Source of the DNA: Owenia fusiformis | Lineage: Eukaryota > Annelida > Polychaeta > Sabellida > Oweniidae | Assembly: GCA_903813345.2 (NCBI GenBank) | Contig: CAIIXF020000008.1 | Coordinates: 24,972,822 to 25,036,821, forward strand | DNA length: 64,000 nucleotides | Reading direction: 5' to 3' | In this document: positions 47,301 to 59,400 of the stretch, one piece after another | Layout: each line of letters opens with the position of its first letter | Position numbering within the stretch: the first letter of the stretch is position 1 | Position numbers and translations under genes: made by a program | Notes under the pieces: model-generated | The model's database searches: none | The model's input: the letters and a program-made list of their open reading frames with translations, nothing else | What the model was told of the DNA's origin: nothing

Positions 47301-50300
47301 CAACACAACTAGAAATTTTGTCTCAAAAGGGCAACCATAGATGTACCGCCACAAGATAATGTGTAATTCTTGCAAGTATTTTACATATGTACATATAAAA
47401 ATCAACAGACATGTAGAATGATGCATTGAAAATGGCCACCATTTTCCAAATAACCACCTCTTAACCAAGTTGTAAAAATGTGCCAAAGAATTGATTATCT
47501 TTATATTTACAATAACTAATTCAATGTCAAGTTATACTTTGGAGAATATTTAAGAGTTTGAACCCAGATAGGCTGGGGTAGGGCTCATTCAGTGCATTGA
47601 CCCCATTATGCTACAAAATACATCAGAATTTTTGTTTTCGGTAGAAATGAGATTTGATATTTCAAAATAGTGTGTACATTTGGGTATTTAGGGATGTAGA
47701 GTACAAATTACGAATTTTCTCCTGAGAATACTAAGATTGCAGCAAGTGTGTATTGACTTAACATGAGAATATGCATCATTTAACATTGTGTATCTTTTAG
47801 ACATTATGACAGTCCATGTAGGCATTCTGAAACCAAACATTTTCACATACAACCATCCCCAACCCTCAGAGAAATTGAGGAGAGAAACAAAGTCGCACAA
47901 TTGATCATAGAGAGTAACACAAATATATTCTGTATGCAATTGAAGTACACTCTTTTGTTTTTTATATAAAAATTGATGAAAAAACATGATGTAAAAAACT
48001 TGGCATTGTATTCATGGATATTTGTTTGTTAATTTCAAAGAGAAAATGTAAACATAACCACGAAGTCATCTTCGCACGCTCCGGTCTTCACTGCGCTAGA
48101 TGCACGAAGTTGAAACATCATGATTATATACTGTTGTGTTGCTTAAACCATTAACTTTGTTGTTATGGACATCTAGATTGCAAATAGAAACCGATTATCA
48201 AAATATTTTTTTCTTAATTTTACCCCTTGGTGATGAAAGGTTTAAAATCTAATTTTGCATTCAGTAAAAATTTGAATGGAGGTTAGATTCTCAAAGCTGA
48301 CACTCTTTCCAATGATGTATTGGAACCTTAATGCAGAAGGGGTAATTTAAAAATCACTAAGGAGCACACTTAGAGGCTCTAATTTGCACAAGTACTAGTG
48401 ATTTCTACTATCAAGAAATGTCATATACCGTATTCGCCGTAAAAAGCGCCCATGGCATTTTTGAAATTGAAATTCCCATTGTAACCCATTACGAAGAGCG
48501 CCCATATATGAGAGAAGTCAAAAGTCCCCGGGAATTTCATGTATGGGAATTTTTCCTGCCAAAACGCTTTATTTGCAACGAAAGTGACAGCTTATTTAAC
48601 TTTATTGACAGTGAGTGATTGAAGAACTCACCAGCAGAGCCCCTCGAGGTGAAGGAATTGTTTTCCGCAATTATCTTCAATATTTCCGCTAATAGACTGT
48701 TAGATATCAATCTAAAGTTATACCTTATTTTTTTAATTTGATGACAGATCATCATTTTTCTTGTAAAAGTCATGTAAAAGTCGAGAAATCTTAAAAAAAA
48801 CAAGAAAAATTACGACCTTGACCTGACCTTGACAATCGCTAGTTAGTAAAATATCGAAACAAAACTCTGAAACGTGACAGGCCCGTAGCCAGGGGGGGTT
48901 CACAGGGTTCGGGCGAACCCCCCCCTGGCCAAAAATTCTTTCAAAATCATGCAGTTTTTCACCATTTTGAGCACTTCTCTTGTGATTTTAGCCATATTTG
49001 CGCCAAAATTGTCAAATGTGAACCCCCCCTGGAAATTTTTGAAAACTGAACCCCCCTTGGCAAATCCTGGCTACGGGCCTGCGTGATCATTTCCTTCATT
49101 CATTATGGACTATTTTGAGATAATATTAGCTAAGTATGATGTGGTAGGCACCCACTGATAGATATTTAATGGGAGGATGCATCGAATTACAAAAATCTTC
49201 ATGTTTTCTGCATTTTAGTGTAAGTACTCTATTATCGCCCACTATATTTCTTCGGAAATTTGATTTTTTTTTCTGATATATTCGTTAATACTTGGTCATT
49301 CCTCAATATTTCTTGATCTCTGTGAAGCGGGGTGGGTGCTTATTAGGGTAGGGCGCTTATCATGGTGATTACGGTAAGAAAAATTTAAAGAAAAACTAAC
49401 TTGTTGATTCTACAAAGCCCAATCACATGTCACGTCATGTGACCTACCATGTCTACCATGTGACCCAAATGGCAACTTTGAACTTGATGAAATCTCCTCC
49501 TCTGCTGAAACCATTTTGAAATGGGTAGCCATTTTCAAAATTGCCTTTCAAGCAGATCTTGCACTCACATAGGGTATATGCATATGAATATTAATGGTAG
49601 TGCGGGTCAATAAGCATTCTCTATATCCCATGAACTTTGATAGCAAGCACTAACCTTTGAGTTGGTTGGCTCACTAAGATCTGTAGGAGGTTCTGGCAAT
49701 GAGAGGTCATCATCAAGATCCCCACCTATAGCACCTCCACTAGCCTCATATTCTGCATCTAGTCTGCTCTCTTCAATAGCCTACAATTACACAAACAGTT
49801 TATCAAGATCTCCCCCTATAGCACCCCTACTAGCCTCATATGCTGTATCTAGTCTGCTCTCTTCAATAGCCTACAATTACACAAACAGTTTATCAGTTTA
49901 CAATTACACACATAAACAAACATGAGAGAGGGTTTGGCATGCTCTATTTTTAAAATACATTAACATGTCTTACTTAGGCCAAACTAATAGCAATTTCAAT
50001 AATCTACCATAGAAAGGGGTCTTCAAGTTTTTTAGAATTACACAGAAAATTATTAATAGTCTATCTCAAGATGGATGTTATAATATCACAGTGTCTTTTA
50101 CTTACTCTTTTTATAATAGCTTTAGCTGCTTCCTCCTCATTCTCACTATCACTGTTCTCATCATTAGCACCACTACTTGCTACAACAGCAGCATCATCCA
50201 CATTACTATCTTCACCTGCAAGGAAATGTTATTCTTGAGAAATATCAATTAATAGGAAAGATAAGATCGCATGTAGCATATGCCACATTGTAAGGGACCA

Positions 50301-50682
50301 ATGCAAAAGACTAATGTCGAAGAACTAAATATATTTCAATAGTTAACTCTCAGATATCCCCTCATTTCTCATTTTCTTTTAGACTATCATATATTCCTTT
50401 ATAATGAATGATTGGTGAACAACTTTAGGGCTTGTTGATAAAATCTCAATCCTGCTGTGCAATCTGCCCACTGTCTGATGACAGCACTGGTGGGATTATT
50501 TGGCATGAAAAACTTTGCTATCGGTACCATACCACCTGATGATGCAGGTTGTGGGTTTTCAGTTTCAATGGATTTCCAGATATTGGTTGCTTGCAGAATA
50601 ATGTGACATTTCTTTCTTGCTACTAGCTATTATTAGCCTAATGAATGAAATTCACTAGGGTTATAGTGAAGCTCTCCGTCCA

Positions 50683-50715
<33 letters not shown>

Positions 50716-53386
50716 TATTTATTCAAAAATATGACATGAAGTTGACAAATTCACTATTGTATATTTGAAATATCAACTACAATGTTAAAATTGCTCATCT
50801 CTTTAGTTTTGATAAAAAAAATATGTGGATCACTCTTATACATGTAATTTGTGAGCAGCAATTTTGTTTCCATGCTCTAAATTGAACATATATACATACT
50901 TGTCTTTTTATTCCAATCTTTTTTCAGCTCTGATAGTTTGGCTTGGAGATCTTTATCCCTTTGGAGATTAATCAAAGCTCTTTGAGCATCAACCTCTAGC
51001 TCATTGGCAGATTGTTCAATGAGCCGTTTCATCTCGTCGAGACTCACACCAGATTCAGTTGTTGACCCTTTGTCAGTTGATATATTTTTGTCCAACATTT
51101 TTTGATGAATTGTAGGTTTATCTAGATTGTTCTCCATATTTTGGTCAGCTAAAAGAGATGGGAGCAATGCATTTGATCAATAAATATACAATGCCAGAAA
51201 GTCAGATAATACATTGGGAGACTAAAGAAGGTAAAAATAAATATCGTTAATGGATCAATGCACTGAGCTAGGTTGAATTTCAATAATAAATTAATATTAT
51301 AAATATTATTGAATATATTAATATTCAATAATAAATTAGTGGAGGGAACTGATTCATAAATGCTGAATTTTACAAATGGTAACAGAAGTATAAACCTTTG
51401 ATGTTTTTACTTTTTAAAACATTTTTAAAAAATTCTTCAAAACAATTGATTTTTCAGTTTCTCACAAGATTCATGATGACTGTTAATATGCTAAGCTTAA
51501 TAGAGACAGCAAATACATGTAGTACATGTCAGAAATTCAAGTCAAAATAATTATAACATAAGGGTTTTGCAAGATTCTTTCCTGGCATATACCATTGGAC
51601 ATCATTGGTATAACTGTATTCAGAATTTACATGCACCAATGCACGACAACTTCAGTTTGTATGTATGACTTTAGTCAAATGAACTGAATATTGACTTTTG
51701 AAAGAGTTTTTGAAAGGTTCATTCATGTATTTACCATGTTCTACAACAATTAGGCTATTACTACTACATCACAACCATAGTAAGGAACTGAACTCCACGG
51801 AGTAGCAAATCCCAACGAATGATATATAAAACCAGAACAACGGCAACGCCAAAGCGTAGCGAATCCCATCGAACATTTTTCAAAAGGGGCACCTTCTACC
51901 AAAAGTGTCATTAGACAGTGTGCCATGCTTATAATATTCACATACCAAATATGAACAAAATCGCTCTACTACTTTTCGAGTTATAGTAAAATACGTTAAA
52001 ATGTCCGCCATTTTTCAAAATGGCCGCCTTCTACCAAAAGTGTCATTAGACAGTGTGCCATGCTTACAGTATTCACATACCGAATATGAACAAAATCGCT
52101 CCACTACTTTTCGAGTTATAGTAAAATACGTTAAAATGGCGGCCATTTTGAAAAATGACCGCCCTCTACCAAAAGTGTCATTAGACAGTGTGCCATGCTT
52201 ATACGTATTCACATACCAAATATGAACAAAATCGCTCCACTACTTTTCGAGTTTTAGTAAAATAAGTTAAAATGGCGGCCATTTTTCAAAATGTCCGCCA
52301 TTTTTCAAAATGGCCGCCTTCTACCAAAAGTGTCATTAGACAGTGTGCCATGCTTATAGTATTCACATACCAAATATGAACAAAATCACTCCACTACTTT
52401 TCGAGTTACAGCAAAAATCGTAAAATAACGAGTAAAGGCGGCCATTTTTCAAGATGGCTGCCATGTGCTTTTTTAATATCTACATTTCTAGCTTTATTAA
52501 TGTCCTATATAATTTTTTTTACATTTAAAACATATTGCTATTACAGTTTTACATATTGCACCTAAATTACTGTAAAATCGGCACTAAAATGGCCGCTCAT
52601 TTAAAAATTGGCTTTCGAGCAGAACTTCTACCCCATAGGGTATATGTGTACAAAATATGAATAAAATCGGGCCAACGGTATTTGAGTTATTGCCCGGACG
52701 GACGGACGGACGTACGTACGGAAGGATGTACGTACGGACGGACGGACGGACGTACGTACGGACGGACGGACGGACGGACGGACGGACGGACGGAGGCGTT
52801 CCCTATATCCCTCCGAACTTCGTTCGATGGGATAATTATGATTGACTCTGAAATTCCTTCAATTTGAGTATAATATAGCCATACTTTTAAGAGATCAGAA
52901 AATAATTGCGTAATCCTGCATTAGGCGACCATTTTGAATTTTACAAGGTCCAGATCAGAAAAACAATACAATATTTGCAATCTACTTAAAATAGCCTTTC
53001 ATTTGAGTATAATAAAGCTATACTTCAAAAACATCTCAAAATTAACACAAACTCCTGTTTTCCCAACCCCCCATTCACGGCCCCTGGCCCCTGGGGCTCA
53101 GGGTGAAAATCACGGGTTATATGAGAAATGGATAGATGTTGTGAATATGCTATCAAAATTTCAAATAATAATATTTATTATTTTTATTTAAAATGAAAAC
53201 ATACGATTTTTGCAAAAATTACCCCCATTTTTAAACTGGTGGCCATCTTGAAAAAATTTTTGCGTAAAACTATTCACCAATATTCATCCTTCCTTAAATA
53301 TAAAGAAAATCTGTCAACTAGTATACAACTTATCTTCCTTACAGACGACTGACTGACTGACTGACTGACTGACTGACTGACTGACT

Positions 53387-53435
<49 letters not shown>

Positions 53436-56400
53436 ACAGACGGACTGAGGGCTTCACTATATCCCTACTGAACTTTGTTCGTTTGGATAATTAGTGCATA
53501 ATTTTGATGTGAGTTAAGACAATGAGACTAAGAACTTCAGGAATGCCTCTCAGGGCATGAATGAAGACCTACATTTGTTTGAAGGTTCACCTCTAAGGGC
53601 AGCCAATCTGTTAGCAACATCTTCTTCTGGTTTGGGGTACTTTGAGTCCAGTTCTACCTCGTCATATATCTCATCTAAAAGATCATCCATCTCTTCTGTT
53701 TCAGTCTTTCTATTAGGAGGTACATAGAACTGGAAGCACAATATAATAAAAATTAGGTCAACAGTTCAATGTTTACCCTAAATGTTGTTATTTTCATTGC
53801 AGATTGACACCCTCTCATTTCAAAAATATAGACTAATATAGTAACTGACCTACTCATTTTATGATATTTTGATGACAAAAATAGGCGAAAATAGGTCCCA
53901 ATGAACTAATAGTGTAAAGGATCTAGTGCACTCTCCATTATAATTTCCCCATGAACAAAATGAATCATTTTTAGGTGTAACATGAAGAATGCATTAATAA
54001 TACTTTGGAAAATATTTAAGCATTTACATGGGCTGCGTTTGAGGTCATTTAGTTCATCAAGGGTGTATTGACTTGACATTGGATGTGCTCCATTGACTTA
54101 ACATGTGGATACCGTCAGATTCCAATGGAGGCCATCGGGTTCTATTGATTTTCACAAAAATACCTAAAATACACTATGACCTGAACATGTAATAATAAAA
54201 GCAGTATATTCATTTTAAAAATCAGATGAATTAATTTTTGTTCATGGGGAAATCATAATGGAGAGTGCACTAGATCCTTAGTAATATGAATCCATATAAA
54301 ATAGAGTATATCATTAACATTAATCAGAGGAATAGCAGATTTGTCTGAAAATTGAAACAGATTGATGGATGGACAGACAAACAGATTTGAGCACTTTTCA
54401 AGTGATGTTGAACCAAAATTGTCAAATATAAATCCCCTTGGTTTTTTACCCCCCCCCCCTCCTTGGCAAAAGCTGGCTATGGACCTAATCCATCAAACAG
54501 TTTGGCCTGAAACATATAGACACTTTACCGACAAGCACACAAGATTTTAGGACGGAAAATCAAAAATAGCCACCTTACAATTTACCCAGAATACCCCAAA
54601 ACTTATCATTTCTAGAAACATTTGAAGAACCATCCGTCCATGCATAGACAAACCAAAAAACATTGCTTCAGACCCCATCTTTTAAAATGTCTTCCACATC
54701 AAAGCTTTCTTTTGAACTATGTCAGTAATTTATCCCAATTTATTTTCCCTTTTCAGCACTAGCAAATCTGATGGGAAATAAGGCAAATTACAGCACACAG
54801 TACAAGATGCAAGTACATAATATTATAAAATATAAATACTGGCTTATGTTTTGCTGATTCTGTTTGAAAACTAGTTGGATCTTCCCCCTTTAAGGCTGCG
54901 AGTCTTACTGCCATCTCCTGTTCACTGGGAATATGTGCTGAAAAAAGCAATGTTAGACTTATGTTTTATGAAATGAGTATAAATTATGGTATATATATTT
55001 GTATATAATTTCTTGCCCATAACCTGTTGATGATCAGTTGAGTAGTTGGTCTTTATGTGCATGCATATGTAGTTTAGGGACTGAATAAGGTTCAACATGC
55101 CCATAATCTCAATGTAATAAAACACATAAAGATATGATTTTCATATTATCATTGAAGGGGTTGTGTCAAAATTAATTAAATGAATCCCATTCCCCTTTAA
55201 AACTGAAAATAAATTTTTTTAAAAATGAAGAAACAAATGAAGAATCAATGTAAAAATAAGTGGTGTAACAAAATGTTTTAACACAAAAGTAATGTATTCC
55301 AAGTTCTAACCTTAACTGTTAACATTTACCTGGTTTTCCAGTTTCCTTCAAAGCCTCTAGCCTGTCTACCAACTCCCTGTCCTCTGGTCTCAATCCAAAG
55401 TACTTAGATGACATGTCTTTGGACCCAGTCTTTGTTCCTCCACTAGGTGGCCTGTTGGAACCATGTGACCCATCTTGTGGTAGTCCCTGATCTCTTTGCT
55501 CTAGAGCTTCCATTCTCCTAAAGAAAAATATTGTTCACTGTATCATTTGGAAATATTACTTAGTAGAGGCTTTGTGTAAAAAACCTCATAATGTACCTCA
55601 TACCCATGTATCCACGTATATTGGTCGTGATACAGTCTTTGAAGGGTTTTCAAAGTTTATTCAATCTTAGTTTATGCTAACTGAGACGTATTAATGCACT
55701 CATAGTGCTGTATTTCAATTGCAAAATTTTGATGAAGGATAAATTTGCAAAGATAAACAATTTTGCAATTGTTCTTATTTATGACTGTGCTAGGTTTATA
55801 AGACATACATGTACACATAACTATCAGATACATAAGTGTAATATGAAAAGTGAACCACTAAAACTGATGAATATTCGAGTTTAATGGAACTTTGTAATAC
55901 CCTGCTAAGTTATTTTGCCTGAATTAACCACCTGGTGGTGAATCTGGTAACTACCCACTCACATCTGAGTTATTACTCTCCAAATAAATTTTGATTATCA
56001 AAAAAGTTTGATGAAATTTTGATGAAGAATTGATTTGTAGTCTCTAACTTTGAGAAACTTAGGATAACATCGTTTGTGACCTAGTTTAATAAGATTGACC
56101 TTCGACCTTGAATTTCACCTTTTCAGACCTCATTAGGCTTTTTGTAATTGAAAATTTTCTATATAAATGGAAAAACAGATGGCAGCATAGGTGTTGGTAG
56201 GGCCAGAATACATGGAAACATATGGCAAGAGTCAATTAATTTGTTGATTTAACAAGTAATTCCATTTGGATCAATGTTAAACACCATTGAAATGTAACTA
56301 TATGAACTTATTGAGAGGGGGATATGATTTAACATTAAAATCGTGATCCTTATAAGAATAAATGATCTTTTAAAAGTTTTTTAACATTGTGTCAATGGGG

Positions 56401-59400
56401 ATTTAGCCCAAATTTTTTTCCGAAAACATGAAAAATAACTACAAACCAAAATTGTTTTGATAGAAAATTTCACATAGAATTCAAATATGCAATCAAATAG
56501 AAAAAATGTTGGTAATGGTAATGTACTTCTTGTATTGTTAGAGTATAATAACTCTCAAACCATTGTGAATTCTAAATGTTTCATGTCTACCATTTTGTTT
56601 GCTGGGACTATTATTAAGTCCAGAGTAATCTTTTATTCATGTATCTATCGTTTATCATTTATAAAGCCTCAATTATGTATCTATCATGATAATTATACTG
56701 TAATAGATAAAATATACTAGTGATAATCAATGCCACTTGGTGAAGTCACAAAACTTGTATGAGGATTAATCAGGAAGCCTAGAAGTAGTTACGGCAAACA
56801 AAATAGACATGAATAAGAAACTATGGTTACAGGTTTCTTATTCTCTAACAATGCAAGAAATGCACTTGAAGGAAATGCATTTTTCAGAAAATGTGCCCAA
56901 TAAATTGCTCTAAATGAAACAATCTTTAAAATGTTAGAAAATTGTCTGAAACAAAAATGGCGGTCATAAAAAGGAAAATAGATCACTTTTCAATTCATTT
57001 TTTTTCATTTTTTTCTTTTTCTATGAAAGATATCAATTTTTAAAAGATTGTATCATTTAGAGCAATATATTGGGCACATTTTCTGAAAAATTCAAAACTT
57101 TCTGTTCTTTCCAAATGCCTACTTTTAGCTATTTTTCAGTCACATTTTCAGAGGGCTGAAAAAGTTATTTCATCATGTTTAGGGTCATTTTGACCATGTA
57201 TATTGTGATTCTGGTCATGTAAATGACATGCGGAACTAATTAAACTGACTGAAGGTCAAAATAGAACTTTGTTATCATGGTTCAAAAAATGTTGGAAATC
57301 CAGCATGGTTTTGTCACTTCCTGTTTTGTCATTTCCCGTTAAGTACCACGGCACCTTAACTTTACTATTACCTTAATTGTTAAAAACGCATATTTTACAA
57401 AAAATGTAAAATTATCAAAATCTACGATTCTTCAATTCCTCGTCTGACGCTCTGCGAAAAAGGAAATCTCAGATGAGTGAATATAGTACTTCAATACTTT
57501 AAAGCAGATATGAAATGGTATTTTTAACCTATAGGAATCAATATATTTTTTTGATAAATGTATTTGGACATGTTTTCTCATCAGGAGTGTGAAGATTATT
57601 TCACTCTAACGATCGTTATGGCTGCTTAATAAGCAATCTCCGAATTTTTTGTGATGTTACTGGCCCCCACGTGTTCTCTCACTGGTCCCCACGTGGCCTG
57701 TTTTAGGTCCATTAGATCATGACGTCATAATGCCAAAATGTTTTGTTATTTGTTTACACAACAATCCTGTGGTTGCCGTGACGTTGTGATTACTAAGGAA
57801 CCAATAAACCAAAGCTATATTTTGAATATGACGTTACTAATCAAGTGGGGGCCAATTTGATTGATCATTTAGTTTCATTTCGTTATCTATGACTGTTAGC
57901 AGTTATCTAACATTTATTATATAATGGCTATCGCAAGAACTCTACGTTGGGCTTACAATGTACCTGTACAATGGAGAAAACTGCATTTTTGTAGCTGCAA
58001 GCTGAGAAAAGCTGTTTAAGTTGTCCTTTAATAATTTGATATTTTATAAACTCACCCTGTCAGGATATCAAAGCACTTGTTACATACATGATGGACCTCA
58101 CCCTGTAGTTTTGGTACAGCAGTCTTTCTGGTCAGACATTTTACACAGAATGAATAGCCGCAATTCTTACATCCTTTCTGAAATATATGATAAAGAACCA
58201 ACTTATGAAAGCTAAGAGCTTCGGGCTATTTTTAAGAAAAAAACTATCCATACATGTATTTGGTTAAAAGTAGAATTCTTATTCTAAAATATATCATTAT
58301 TTATAAATAGAATTCTGCAATACAAACAGAAATAAAGTTAAGAAACATGCAAACCATCAATATATATCAAACTCAATTTTTTTTCATTCTACCAAGGAGA
58401 AGCTGATCATGAGTTATTTTTGACCTTTCTTCTTTAACTTGACAGATTGTTGTGATTTGGTTTAGCTACATGGTTGAGACTGACACACTTTACCTAAAAA
58501 CTAATTCTTTGGATTGAACCTTGTCTAGTTGGCTTTGACAAACTTGGAAGTTAGTTTTCAAAGTAGTACAGTATGATCGGGCCCGTAGAAAAGATTTGCC
58601 AAGGGGTTAACCCCAGAATATTTTTTCGAGGGATAGATTTTCATTTCAAGTTATTTTTTCATGAGAATAGAATACAATGCAATTTGCAGTGCATACAATG
58701 TAATGCTACACTGTTCTATACAATGCAATACAATACAATAGTAAAGTGTAATGTCTAACGATTTGGACTTGTCAAGTTAAAAATCAATTCCAGAGCAAAC
58801 TTTCAAAGAATGGGAGGGGGAGGGTGAAAGTAAACCTTAGAAAAGGGTAGGAGGTGGCCGACCATCCAAGGGCAAGGCACCCCGATCTCATGGGACCGAT
58901 ATATAAACTAGTTTCCCATAGTGTATGTTCAACAAGTATTGTATTGTAGGATCACAATGTCCATGGCCAGAATGACCCTAAACATGATGAAATAACTTTT
59001 TCAGTCCGCTGAAAATGCCAAGCAGTGAGTGCTTTGACCTGAATCCAAGTTGGAAGTTTACTAGAATTTCATAGAGGTCAAAGTAGGCCATATCATGATG
59101 GAATATAATATTTTCCATTATTTTACATGCAACTGACGTCAGAGATGCTGGCCTGTAATTCATAGAATCATCTCTCCATCGATCGATAGACTGTTCAAAA
59201 ATTATTTGAAGGAATGGTGATATGTTGTCACTGCATTCCTTCAGGACCCTAGTTGGAATAAGATCGGGTCCAGTGGCTTTTGATGGATTTAGGCCAGTTA
59301 GCAATTTTTGAATTCTTTTTGTTGAAATTTTGATATTTGGCATTTCAGGAATTTGACTAGGCACCATTGTTGGTAGAGTAGCATCCTCATCTGTGAATAC

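Noticed and set aside
52657-52867. Frames rich in TDGRTDGR
   Set aside because: Translation of the (GGAC)n microsatellite at the end of a repeat element.
58021-58215. Plus-strand frame of 64 residues
   Set aside because: It is the shadow of ZFYVE19 exon 2 on the other strand, whose FYVE cysteines and splice sites are clear.
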